Source of the DNA: Marinobacter nauticus | GTDB lineage: Bacteria; Pseudomonadota; Gammaproteobacteria; Pseudomonadales; Oleiphilaceae | Reading direction: 5' to 3' | Assembly (NCBI RefSeq): GCF_003634635.1 | Contig: NZ_RBJB01000004.1 | Coordinates: 434,001 to 498,000, forward strand | DNA length: 64,000 nucleotides | Shown here: positions 34,383 through 42,587 of the stretch, piece by piece | How positions within the stretch are numbered: position 1 is the first letter of the stretch | Layout: every line of letters starts with the position of its first letter | Notes under the pieces: generated by a model | Told to the model about the DNA's origin: nothing | Databases searched by the model: none | What the model saw: only the letters and a program-made list of their open reading frames with translations | Program-made: the position numbers and the translations under genes

Positions 34383-35799
34383 GCCGGCGCTGCTCGCATC
34401 GGTAACTGGTGGGGAGCCAGACCCGGACGCACAGGCCGGAACCACCGTCTGGCCGGTCTGACAGAACCAGATGACCGCCATGCAGTTCGGCAATCCGGCG
34501 AGCGATGGCAAGTCCAAGCCCGGCGCCTCCTCCCTGGCGTTGATCCAGACGGACAAAACGACTGAGGGCGCGCTCTCGTTCCCCAGCGTCAATGCCCGGG
34601 CCCTGATCGCAGACGGAGATGCTGTAGCCATCGCCCTCAGCGACCAGGCGGGTCAGGATGACAGTGTTCCGGGGACTGTACTGTATGGCGTTGGCGAGCA
34701 GGGAGCGCATCAGGGTATTGATCAGTGCACTATGGCACTGAACCATTGCCTGATGGGTATTATCCTCCAGAACGGGGTCAATCTGTTTCTTCAGTGCCAG
34801 GGGGGCAACGTCGGCAACGCTCTGTTCAAGGATGGCCGACAGGTTGTTCCGGGTCGGGACGAAGTCAATGCCGGAGTCCACGCGGTTGAGTAGCAGCATC
34901 TGCTCAACCAGATGCACCATGCGATCGACGGATTGGATCAGGTCCTGCGACAATTCCGGATGTTCCGTACAGGCCCGCTCCAGATTGAGACGCAAGGCTG
35001 CGAGGGGGGTGCGCAACTCGTGAGCCGCATCGGCGGAAAACCGCCGTTCGCGCTCGAGGGCCAGATCAAGGCGTCGGAGCAAGGTGTTCACCGCCTGAAC
35101 CAGGCCAGCGACTTCCTTTGGTGCCTGTCGGTCGTCGAGCGGATGGATACGCTCCGGCGCCATATGTCGGATGGGTTTCTCCAGCCTGGCGAGGGGGCGG
35201 AACCCGAGTTGAACGGCGACAATCACTGCCACGAGTAGCAGCGGCAACGCCAGGATTAATGGCAGTACGTTCCCGAGTGCCAGTTCCTGACTGAGTTCGC
35301 CTCGAATGTCTTCCCGTTGTGCGGTGCGTATCCAGAATCCGGTTTCCGGATCCTGCAGGGTAAAGGTGCGCCAGCGATGGCCGCGCGATTCGGCCCAGGA
35401 ATAACCGGGGGCCAGCCCCAGATTGTCATCCGAGTTAAGGGTGTCGAGCAGGGGTTCTCTTTCTGGCGTCCACACTTCAAATGCCAGTTTCTTCTCATAT
35501 TTGTGCCCAACCCCGCCGGGCAGGATTTCGTCTTCATCGGCTTCCAGGTCAAGTTCAACCGCAGGATCAAGTGGCAGCGTCAGGGTCTCGCTCAGGGTTG
35601 CCGGCAACTGCTCAATGGCCTGGGTGTCCACCAGATGGCGAACCAGCCCCTGTACAATGCGTGTGCTTTGGGCAAGCTCGGCATCGAACAGTTCCTCCAG
35701 CTCGTGATTGCTCTCGATATAACTCCAGATGGAGGCGATCAGTGCGATCAGGAGCACTGTCGAGGTAACCAGAAGCGTTAACGTGCGAGTCAGCGACAT
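34378..35799 (-). CDS. Two-component sensor histidine kinase, PmrB/QseC type
   Basis: 473 residues: TM1 near 7-28, a periplasmic sensor of about 150 residues rich in acidic residues (VELDLEADEDEILPGGVGH), TM2 near 178-200, HAMP, then HisKA with SADAAHELRTPLAALRLNLE (phospho-His near 265) and an HATPase domain (DQGPGIDAGER, GGAGLGLAIARR). The acidic loop could bind metal cations or cationic peptides, as in PmrB, but that is inference. It overlaps the response regulator by 10 bp. The sensor end lies beside the GT2 operon it probably controls. Confidence 0.92.
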   Translation of the reverse strand: MSLTRTLTLLVTSTVLLIALIASIWSYIESNHELEELFDAELAQSTRIVQGLVRHLVDTQAIEQLPATLSETLTLPLDPAVELDLEADEDEILPGGVGHKYEKKLAFEVWTPEREPLLDTLNSDDNLGLAPGYSWAESRGHRWRTFTLQDPETGFWIRTAQREDIRGELSQELALGNVLPLILALPLLLVAVIVAVQLGFRPLARLEKPIRHMAPERIHPLDDRQAPKEVAGLVQAVNTLLRRLDLALERERRFSADAAHELRTPLAALRLNLERACTEHPELSQDLIQSVDRMVHLVEQMLLLNRVDSGIDFVPTRNNLSAILEQSVADVAPLALKKQIDPVLEDNTHQAMVQCHSALINTLMRSLLANAIQYSPRNTVILTRLVAEGDGYSISVCDQGPGIDAGERERALSRFVRLDQRQGGGAGLGLAIARRIAELHGGHLVLSDRPDGGSGLCVRVWLPTSYRCEQRRR

Positions 35800-36476
35800 G
35801 CGGATGCCCCCGCCGCCTCGGGATCCAGAACGTAGCCGACGCCACGAATGGTGCGGATGACGGGCTTGCCGATCCTGCGGCGAAGGTGGTGAATGTGTAC
35901 TTCCAGGGCGTTGCTTTCAGCGCCCGAATCCCAACCGTAGAGCTGTTCTTCCAGGCGCCGGCGCGTGGCAACCTGGCCGGGGTGTCGCATCAGGTAGTGA
36001 AGAATCTGGAACTCGCTGCGAGGCAGTACGGATGTTTCGCCACCTGCCACAAGCTGGCCGGTATCGGTATTCAGTTTTATTTGCCCCACCTGAAGCTCGG
36101 CATCGCCGCTGGTAGAAGCCCCGCGCCGGGTTATTGCACGCATCCGGGCTTTCAGTTCGGCCATGGCGAAAGGTTTGGTTAGGTAGTCGTCCGCCCCGGC
36201 ATCAAGGCCCAGGAGCTTTTCATCCAGTTCGGTGCGAGCGGTCAGAATGATCACGGGTGTGTGGTTACCGGCCTGCCTTGCGCCTCGGAGAACATCGAGG
36301 CCATCGAGCCGGGGTAAGGTCAGGTCAAGTATGACCAGGTCAAAATGGTCTTGCTTCAGCGCCGTCAAAGCCTGCTGACCGTCGTCGAGCCAGTCGACCG
36401 TATGTTGGTCCTGCCGGAGCATGTCCAGCATTGTGCGGGCAAGCGGATGGTCGTCTTCCACCAACAGTATGCGCAT
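35790..36476 (-). CDS. OmpR-family response regulator, PmrA/QseB type
   Basis: 228 residues. The receiver domain has the acidic pocket (LLVEDDH), phospho-Asp in DLVILDLTLP (Asp51) and the switch Lys in DDYLTKPFAM. A winged-helix DNA-binding domain follows (about 125-220, SEFQILHYLMRHPGQVATRR, then VHIHHLRRRIG and IRTIRGVGY). The recognition-helix region fits QseB/PmrA relatives, which bind TTAA direct repeats. The start at 36476 is preceded by AGGA. Two such repeats lie in the gap upstream, so it should regulate itself and the divergent operon at 36639. Confidence 0.92.
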   Translation of the reverse strand: MRILLVEDDHPLARTMLDMLRQDQHTVDWLDDGQQALTALKQDHFDLVILDLTLPRLDGLDVLRGARQAGNHTPVIILTARTELDEKLLGLDAGADDYLTKPFAMAELKARMRAITRRGASTSGDAELQVGQIKLNTDTGQLVAGGETSVLPRSEFQILHYLMRHPGQVATRRRLEEQLYGWDSGAESNALEVHIHHLRRRIGKPVIRTIRGVGYVLDPEAAGASACR

Positions 36477-36522
36477 GGGTGGTTCCTGCTAAATGTGATC
36501 CTGACGAGTGTGCCACAGAAAG

Positions 36523-36539
36523 CTTAACGCGGGCTTAAG
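36523..36539. promoter_or_regulatory. PmrA-box-like site 1 in the regulator/hemolysin-family divergent promoter
   Basis: CTTAAC-N5-CTTAAG, half-sites 11 bp apart. It lies 47 bp from the response-regulator start and is a good candidate for autoregulation. Confidence 0.6.
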
Positions 36540-36555
36540 AAATCTCCGGCATTGC

Positions 36556-36588
36556 CTTAAGGATGGGTTAAGACTCTCCACCTAATCT
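36556..36588 (+). promoter_or_regulatory. PmrA-box-like site 2 with adjoining -10 element
   Basis: CTTAAG-N5-GTTAAG (36556-36572), then TAATCT ten bases later (36583-36588). The second half-site would occupy the -35 position, the arrangement expected for a directly activated promoter. It drives the operon starting at 36639. Confidence 0.6.
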
Positions 36589-36638
36589 GGCAGCCGTGAC
36601 CAGAGGGCCCGCTTGGCCCTGGCTGTTGGAGAACCCTG

Positions 36639-37349
36639 ATGACTGATCCGTTGACCATTTCTGCTTGTTGTCCGCCGGACGCTCCAGATGTCGTGCCATT
36701 GCTTCGTTGCGCCGGACGGTGGTTCAGTGAAATCGTGCCTGGTACAAGGATGGCGGAGAGCGTTGCGGCCTTCATTCGCCGCCGCTTCCAGCAAGCGTAC
36801 GGCGCCGAGCCAAACCTGCGTATCCCCTCCCTGCTCGCCTTGACTACGGCCCAGGGCAGCCTGATGGCCGCGGTCGGTGTCCGAAATGCCGCGACCGACA
36901 CCCTGTTTCTGGAGGATTACCTGTCGGTGCCGGTGCAAACACTGATGCCGGAACCGGGAACCAGACGCAGCGGTATTGCCGAAATTGCCCACCTGGCCGG
37001 GGTGGAAGCCGGGGTCAGCCGCTATCTGTTCGCCTCGCTCTCAGTGTGTTTGGATGCTGCCGGCTATGACTGGGTGGTGTGTACCGGTACCGACCAGTTG
37101 CGCAACAGTTTCCATCGGCTCGGCATCGCCACGCAGGTGCTGGCGGATGCCGACCCTTCAAAATTGCCGGATGGCGGCGCTGGTTGGGGTCGCTATTACG
37201 ACCATCATCCGGTGGTGATGACCATCAAGGTCGCTGATGGTATGGCGGCCTTGCGCACCGCCGGCTTGCTGAAGCTGGTGCAGCCGGTTGTTGCGGCCGA
37301 GTATAAACCGCAGGCAGACCTGGGAGGTGCCTATGGCCGCCTTGCCTGA
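36639..37349 (+). CDS. Thermostable-hemolysin-family (GNAT-like) protein
   Basis: 236 residues. LEDYLSVPVQTLMPEP (near 90) and RSGIAEIAHLAGVEAGVSR (near 108-126) are landmarks of the family named after the Vibrio thermostable hemolysin, whose fold resembles N-acyltransferases. There is no signal peptide or toxin motif, and the family name should not be read as function. Placed before an acyl-adenylating enzyme, it is more plausibly an acyltransferase. The ATG at 36639 follows GGAGAA. It overlaps the ligase gene by 17 bp. The promoter carries a PmrA-like box with a -10 at the right place. Confidence 0.75.
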   Translation: MTDPLTISACCPPDAPDVVPLLRCAGRWFSEIVPGTRMAESVAAFIRRRFQQAYGAEPNLRIPSLLALTTAQGSLMAAVGVRNAATDTLFLEDYLSVPVQTLMPEPGTRRSGIAEIAHLAGVEAGVSRYLFASLSVCLDAAGYDWVVCTGTDQLRNSFHRLGIATQVLADADPSKLPDGGAGWGRYYDHHPVVMTIKVADGMAALRTAGLLKLVQPVVAAEYKPQADLGGAYGRLA

Positions 37350-39525
37350 TCTCCTGTCTCAGCGGGTCCGGCAACATCCGGATCGCATTGCACTGCAGGG
37401 GCCAGACGCCAGTTTCAGTTATCAGCAGCTATGGCGGGCGGCGCAGTTGCTGGCCGAGCAGTTGCGGAACCTGGGCGTGAAACGCATCGGCCTGTGTGGC
37501 GACAACACCCCGGCCTGGGTGGTTGCGGACCTGGCCTGTCTGATGGCTGACGTGGTGTGTGTACCGGTGCCGGTGTTTTTTTCCAGAAGCCAGACCGAGC
37601 ACCTGATTCAACGGGCCGGGCTGGATGCCCTGGTATTCAGTGGCGAAGCAGAACAGACGGAGATGATCGGTCATGGTGTCTGGCTGAGACATTTGCCGGT
37701 GTCCCCTGCTGCCTCCTGGATGCCGGAACACACCGCCAAGATTACCTTCACCTCCGGCAGTACTGGTACCCCCAAGGGCGTGTGCCTGTCGGCGCAGCAG
37801 TTGGCGGCGACCGCCGGTGCGCTGCAGCAGCGGCTGGAAGGTGTGGAGCTGGATCAACACCTGTGCATTCTGCCGCTGGCAACCCTGCTGGAGAACATTG
37901 CCGGGGTTTACCTGCCCCTGCTGATGGGCGCCACGGTGACGGTTGCCCCGTTGCAGACCCTGGGCATGACCGGCAGCAGTGGCCTCGATCTCGGCCAGCT
38001 GGTGGCCGGCCTGAACCGGCATCAACCCCATTCCGTGATTCTGGTGCCTGAGCTGGCGATGGCGCTGGTCAATGCCGGCGAGCAGGGATTGCTGACAACG
38101 GATTCGTTTCGCTTCCTGGCGGTCGGCGGCGGCCGGGTATCGCCGGACCTGTTGGCCCGGGGACGGTCGATTGGGTTGCCTCTGTACGAGGGCTACGGTT
38201 TGTCTGAATGTGGCTCGGTGGTGGCGCTGAACGTGCCCGGAGCCGAGCGAGAAGGCTCGGTGGGCCGGCCCCTGGGGCATGTGCAGGTAAAGGTGGATAA
38301 CGAACACCGGATTCTGGTTCGGGGCAATACCCATCTGGGGTATCTCGGTGATGAGCCGCAAGCCGATGACTGGCTGGATACCGGAGATCTGGGCGACCAG
38401 GACGCCGAGGGCTTTCTGGCCGTCAACGGCCGGGCCAAGAATCTGTTGATCACCAGCTTTGGCCGGAACATCAGCCCGGAATGGCTGGAAAGTGAACTGG
38501 TCCAGGCATTGGGGGCCACTCAGGCCGTGGTATTTGGCGATGGTGAGCCACAACCCGGTGCTTTGGTGGTGATCACCGATAATCGAAGCCCTGATGATGT
38601 GCGTGCGGCCCTGACGTTGCTGAATGCCGGTTTGCCGGATTATGCCCGCCTGCAGGCTGTGTACCTGCGCCGGCAACGGCTGACCCAGGCCGAGGGTCAC
38701 ATCACGGCCAACGGTCGCCCGGTGCGGCACCAGATTCAGGCGGACCTGCCCAGGCTCATGGCCGAATCCTTTCCCTTATTCATGAATCTCTCAGTGCCTG
38801 CGGGCACTTCTATCCGACAGCCAACGCCAGGAGACTCCAACATGGCATTTTTTGACCGACTGCAATCCGAAACTGAACAGGCCCGGGCCCATGTCACCGG
38901 AGCCCCGGTGATTCAGGCTATCCGCGAGGGTCGCTTTGATCTTGAGGGTTACACCTGGTTCCTGACCCAGGCCTATCACCACGTGAAGCACACCGTGCCA
39001 CTGATGATGGCCTGTGGTGGCCGGCTGCCCGAACGGCTGGAATTCGTGCGCAAGGCACTGGTGGAATACATCGAGGAAGAATACGGCCACCACGAGTGGA
39101 TTCTCAACGACCTTGAAGCCTGCGGTGAAGACAAGGAAGCCATTCGTCATGGCCAGCCCGATACCTCCATCGAGTTGATGGTGGCCTACCTGTATGACCG
39201 CATCCAGCGGGGTAACCCGGCGGCGTTTTTTGGCATGGTTCAGGTGCTGGAGGGCACCTCCATTGAGCTGGCCACGCCCCTGGGTGAAGCCATCCAGAAA
39301 CAGCTGGGCCTGCCCAATCAGGCGTTCAGTTATCTGTACTCTCACGGCGCCCTGGATCAGGACCACTTTGAGTTCTTCCGCAACCTGATGAACGACATCA
39401 CCGATCCGGAGGACCAGCAGGCCATCATCGAGGCCGCGCGCATGGTGTATCGCCTGTACGGCGATATGCTTCACAGTATTCCGCTGCGGGCCCATGGCAA
39501 GGAGCAACGTCATGAGGCTGCATGA
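37333..39525 (+). CDS. AMP-dependent acyl ligase fused to a haem-oxygenase-like diiron-type oxidase domain
   Basis: 730 residues from the ATG at 37333 (GGGAGGTG upstream). Residues 1-490 form an ANL adenylating enzyme: P-loop FTSGSTGTPKGV, YEGYGLSECG, WLDTGDLGD. The usual C-terminal catalytic Lys (NGK) reads NGR in ITANGRPVRHQ. Residues 504-730 form a TenA/haem-oxygenase-like bundle (iron-containing redox enzyme group). Candidate ligands, numbered within that domain, are Glu78-80 and His83/84 (EEEYGHHEW), Glu137, His168, Asp172 and His175; the His-x3-Asp-x2-His spacing fits HDO oxidases. The joint is a 25-residue linker, and an internal ribosome site with in-frame ATG (38842) precedes the second domain. 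Likely activates a carboxylic acid and oxidises it or a derivative. Confidence 0.82.
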   Translation: MAALPDLLSQRVRQHPDRIALQGPDASFSYQQLWRAAQLLAEQLRNLGVKRIGLCGDNTPAWVVADLACLMADVVCVPVPVFFSRSQTEHLIQRAGLDALVFSGEAEQTEMIGHGVWLRHLPVSPAASWMPEHTAKITFTSGSTGTPKGVCLSAQQLAATAGALQQRLEGVELDQHLCILPLATLLENIAGVYLPLLMGATVTVAPLQTLGMTGSSGLDLGQLVAGLNRHQPHSVILVPELAMALVNAGEQGLLTTDSFRFLAVGGGRVSPDLLARGRSIGLPLYEGYGLSECGSVVALNVPGAEREGSVGRPLGHVQVKVDNEHRILVRGNTHLGYLGDEPQADDWLDTGDLGDQDAEGFLAVNGRAKNLLITSFGRNISPEWLESELVQALGATQAVVFGDGEPQPGALVVITDNRSPDDVRAALTLLNAGLPDYARLQAVYLRRQRLTQAEGHITANGRPVRHQIQADLPRLMAESFPLFMNLSVPAGTSIRQPTPGDSNMAFFDRLQSETEQARAHVTGAPVIQAIREGRFDLEGYTWFLTQAYHHVKHTVPLMMACGGRLPERLEFVRKALVEYIEEEYGHHEWILNDLEACGEDKEAIRHGQPDTSIELMVAYLYDRIQRGNPAAFFGMVQVLEGTSIELATPLGEAIQKQLGLPNQAFSYLYSHGALDQDHFEFFRNLMNDITDPEDQQAIIEAARMVYRLYGDMLHSIPLRAHGKEQRHEAA
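38828..38844 (+). promoter_or_regulatory. Internal ribosome-binding site and ATG at the ligase/oxidase domain joint
   Basis: CAGGAG (38828-38833) stands eight bases before an in-frame ATG at 38842 that begins MAFFDRL, exactly where the haem-oxygenase-like domain starts. The oxidase could thus also be made as a separate 227-residue protein. Confidence 0.6.
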
Positions 39526-40294
39526 CCGTACCTTCCTGCTGCTGGGTGGTACCGGTGGCATTGGCCAGGCCCTGATCGGGCCGCTGGTGGAATGCGGTGC
39601 CCGGGTGATCGTTGCGACCCGACATCCGGAGCGGCTGGAAAAGCGCGCCGGCGTTTCTCCGGTACACCTGGAGCTGGCCAGCCCGGAGCTGGATCGACAG
39701 CTTCAACAGTTGAGTGAGGTGTATCCCGATATTGATGGTGTAATTCATTGCGCCGGCCAGAACCGGTTTGCGGCGCTGGATGCCATGGCCGTCAGCGACC
39801 TGGATGCACAGCTTATGGTCAATCTGCGTTCCGCTATGCTGGTGGCCCGGCATTTTGTGCCTCGTTTCCGTAAAGCCGGCGTGGGCGCCCTGGTGTTGGT
39901 GGGGTCCACCTTCGGCAGCATCGGGTTTCCCGGCTACACCGCCTATTGCGCCAGCAAGTTCGGCCTGCGCGGATTCAGCGAAGCCCTGCGCCGGGAGCTG
40001 GCGGACACCCCGGTGCAGGTGGTGTACGTAGCGCCCAGAGCCACGGCCACGGCTATGAACCCGGCGCCGGTGAACGAGCTGAACCGTGCCCTGGGCAATG
40101 CCATGGATGCACCGGAAGCTGTCGCAGCCCAGATTCTTCAGGCGATGGAAAAAGATGAACGCCGACGTTTTCTCGGCTGGCCGGAAAAACTGTTTGTGGT
40201 GATCAACGGCATCCTGCCGAAGCTTGTGGATAAAGCCATGTTAAAACAACTGCCGGTGATCCGGCGCTTTCTGGATTCAGGAGTGGTGTCATGA
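39512..40294 (+). CDS. Short-chain dehydrogenase/reductase
   Basis: A 260-residue classical SDR. NAD(P) motif GGTGGIGQAL near residues 12-21, HCAGQNR near 85, Ser in VGSTFGSIGF near 137, and YTAYCASKFG with the catalytic Tyr/Lys. VYVAPRATATAMNP replaces the common PG(x)V(x)T segment. It probably reduces a ketone or oxidises an alcohol produced by the neighbouring enzymes. The ATG at 39512 follows AAGGAG and overlaps the ligase-oxidase stop by 14 bp; its own stop overlaps the TPR gene by 4 bp. Confidence 0.9.
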   Translation: MRLHDRTFLLLGGTGGIGQALIGPLVECGARVIVATRHPERLEKRAGVSPVHLELASPELDRQLQQLSEVYPDIDGVIHCAGQNRFAALDAMAVSDLDAQLMVNLRSAMLVARHFVPRFRKAGVGALVLVGSTFGSIGFPGYTAYCASKFGLRGFSEALRRELADTPVQVVYVAPRATATAMNPAPVNELNRALGNAMDAPEAVAAQILQAMEKDERRRFLGWPEKLFVVINGILPKLVDKAMLKQLPVIRRFLDSGVVS

Positions 40295-40914
40295 AGTGGA
40301 TCGTAATGGTGTTGGCGGGGGTCATGGCCATGCCCCTGTGGGCTCAGGACATGCGGGCTGAACTGGCACAAATCCAGCAACGCTGGGCGCAGATCCAGTA
40401 CCAGTTGCCCGAAGATGATAAGGAAAAGGCATTTGAGGCACTGGCCAAAGATGCCGAGACCTTTGTCGCTGATTATCCGGGCCGTGCCGAACCGCTGATC
40501 TGGCAGGGTATTGTGCTCAGTACCTACGCCGGCGCCAAAGGCGGCCTGGGTGCGCTGGGACTGGTGAAAGAGGCCCGGGCCTCCCTGGAAGCGGCCCTGA
40601 AGATCGCTCCGGAGGCGCTGGATGGCTCAGCCTATACCTCACTGGGTAGCCTGTATTATCAGGTGCCGGGCTGGCCGTTGGGGTTCGGGGATGATGAGAT
40701 GGCCCGGAAGTACCTGCAGAAATCGCTGGCAATCAACCCGGAAGGTATTGATGCCAATTACTTCTTTGGAGATTTTCTGGCGGAGCAGGACGAGCCTCAA
40801 CGGGCACGGGTCTATCTTGAAAAAGTGTTGGCAGCCCCGTCGAGACCTGGTCGTGAGGTTGCCGATGCCGGTCGTCGGGCAGAAGCCGAGTTACTCCTTG
40901 AGGATTTGAATTAG
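40291..40914 (+). CDS. Secreted TPR-repeat protein
   Basis: 207 residues. A signal peptide MKWIVMVLAGVMAMPLWAQ is followed by a helical region with TPR-like units (LIWQGIVLSTYAGAKGGLGA near 70, ALDGSAYTSLGSLYYQVPGW near 110, IDANYFFGDFLAEQDEPQRA near 150). Periplasmic scaffold or chaperone is the natural reading; no catalytic motif. The start overlaps the SDR stop (ATGA). It seems to be the last gene of the hemolysin-family operon and would place part of the pathway at the cell envelope. Confidence 0.8.
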   Translation: MKWIVMVLAGVMAMPLWAQDMRAELAQIQQRWAQIQYQLPEDDKEKAFEALAKDAETFVADYPGRAEPLIWQGIVLSTYAGAKGGLGALGLVKEARASLEAALKIAPEALDGSAYTSLGSLYYQVPGWPLGFGDDEMARKYLQKSLAINPEGIDANYFFGDFLAEQDEPQRARVYLEKVLAAPSRPGREVADAGRRAEAELLLEDLN

Positions 40915-40978
40915 AGAACTCGCGGGTACTATAGCCTTGCACTACACTTTTTATGTGAGGTTATGAGGAACCCAAACA

Positions 40979-42505
40979 ATGAAGGGAACACCGAAGTCAG
41001 CGCCTGCTCAGACGGAGATGCAAGCACTCTCGGAGAGTTTTTTCCGAAAACTGGCATCAAGTGTTCCCGGCATTCTGTTCACCTACCAATTGAGTGCCGA
41101 CCGGCGCCACCACGCTTTTCCCTATATTAGTGATCGGGTCCGAGACGTGTTCGGCATTGAACCGGTTCGTTTACACGGCGATGCGGATCCAATGTTTGCA
41201 TTAATTGCACCGGACGATCTCGATGGTATTAGAGAATCGATTTTGCTGTCTGCGAATACCATGTCGCCTTGGTGTTACCGGGCCAGAGTCAGGGGAAAAG
41301 ACGGAGAAGTTCAGTGGTACGAAGCCACTTCCATGCCAGAAGAACAGCCGGATGGAAGCACTATCTGGTACGGGCAATTTATCAATATAGAGCACTACAA
41401 AGCGCTTGAACGCAGTCTCAGAATGAGTGAAGAAGAGGCCTCATATCAGGCGCGATTCCAGAAAATGATCGCAGCCTTGTCTGCGCATTTTATTCATTTG
41501 GGCTTTGGCACGATTGATGAGTGCATTGACGATCTTTTAAAAGCTATAGGACGTTTCTTTGAGGTTGATCGAGCCTATGTATATGCCTTTTCCAAAGATT
41601 ACGCCCAAATGACCAACACGCATGAGTGGACCAGGGCTGGAGTGCCGTCTTTGATCGCTGAACAACAAGAGGTCGATATCTCAGGCTTTACCTGGTGGCA
41701 GGGTCAGATCCATCGAATGATTGACCAGGATAAAGTGGTTTTTGTTGAAGACGTAAACGCACTTCCGGTTGATGCGACTGAAGAGAAATTGCTTCTTCAG
41801 TCTCAGGGTGTGAAGTCCATGATTTGTGCCCCAATTCTTGTGCGAGGTGAAGTCATGGGATTCTTTGGAGTTGATTCACTCAGTTTAAGACCTTGGCGCC
41901 GAGATCAGTCTGATCTGATGATTATCGTATCTGGCCTGCTTTCCGGAGCTTTGGAGAGAAATCGATTGGAAGAGGATCTGGTCAGCCGTTCAATTCGTGA
42001 CCCACTTACAGGTCTATACAACAGGCGATACCTGCTACCGCGCATGGAAGAAATGTTGGCGGCCTGTAATCGTTATGGCGAAAAATTTTGTGTAGCCATA
42101 TTTGATATTGACCACTTCAAGCGCATAAATGACGGATTTGGACATCTTGTTGGCGACAAGATTTTAAAGCGGTTTTCGTTACTATTGACGCAATACAGCC
42201 GGACTACAGACGTTGTGTCGCGCTATGGTGGCGAAGAATTTATTGTGGTTTTTTCGGGAGTTAACCAACAGGATGTTGTCCCGCTGATTGGCCGGATTTT
42301 TCAATCCGTGCGGGAGGAACAATTTGAGTGTGACGGACAATTGCTACGAATTACCGTTAGCGCGGGCGCGGTGTGTGTTTCGGAACTGACAGCTCAGCCT
42401 GCGACTCCGGAGGCATTGATTGCCATCGCAGATCATCGTCTTTACGAAGCGAAGGCGGGCGGGCGGAATTGTCTGTTCGATGGATTTGGGTTATCGCACA
42501 TATAA
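40979..42505 (+). CDS. PAS-GAF-GGDEF diguanylate cyclase
   Basis: 508 residues, soluble. A PAS domain (about 20-140), a GAF domain (about 165-330, DRAYVYAFSKDYAQMTNTHE) and a GGDEF domain (about 345-500). RYGGEEF and DIDHFKRINDGFGHLVGD are intact and the I-site RTTD stands five residues before GGEEF. By eye the gene and its flanks are clearly more A+T-rich than neighbouring genes, a sign of recent acquisition. The start at 40979 follows TGAGG. The stop precedes the MBL gene by 82 bp of A+T-rich sequence that probably carries the next promoter. Confidence 0.92.
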   Translation: MKGTPKSAPAQTEMQALSESFFRKLASSVPGILFTYQLSADRRHHAFPYISDRVRDVFGIEPVRLHGDADPMFALIAPDDLDGIRESILLSANTMSPWCYRARVRGKDGEVQWYEATSMPEEQPDGSTIWYGQFINIEHYKALERSLRMSEEEASYQARFQKMIAALSAHFIHLGFGTIDECIDDLLKAIGRFFEVDRAYVYAFSKDYAQMTNTHEWTRAGVPSLIAEQQEVDISGFTWWQGQIHRMIDQDKVVFVEDVNALPVDATEEKLLLQSQGVKSMICAPILVRGEVMGFFGVDSLSLRPWRRDQSDLMIIVSGLLSGALERNRLEEDLVSRSIRDPLTGLYNRRYLLPRMEEMLAACNRYGEKFCVAIFDIDHFKRINDGFGHLVGDKILKRFSLLLTQYSRTTDVVSRYGGEEFIVVFSGVNQQDVVPLIGRIFQSVREEQFECDGQLLRITVSAGAVCVSELTAQPATPEALIAIADHRLYEAKAGGRNCLFDGFGLSHI

Positions 42506-42587
42506 GAAAACAGCATTTCACCTTATATATCGTTTCAGTATATCCTTAGATCAAATTAAAGAACTGGCGACTTCAGAGGTGAATACC

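Noticed and set aside
36639..37349. Calling the 236-residue protein a hemolysin or virulence toxin
   Set aside because: No secretion signal, and operon context points to metabolism; the family name is historical.
37429..38730. 433-codon - strand open frame opposite the AMP ligase
   Set aside because: Gln/His-rich antisense translation typical of a shadow; the ligase motifs are on the + strand.
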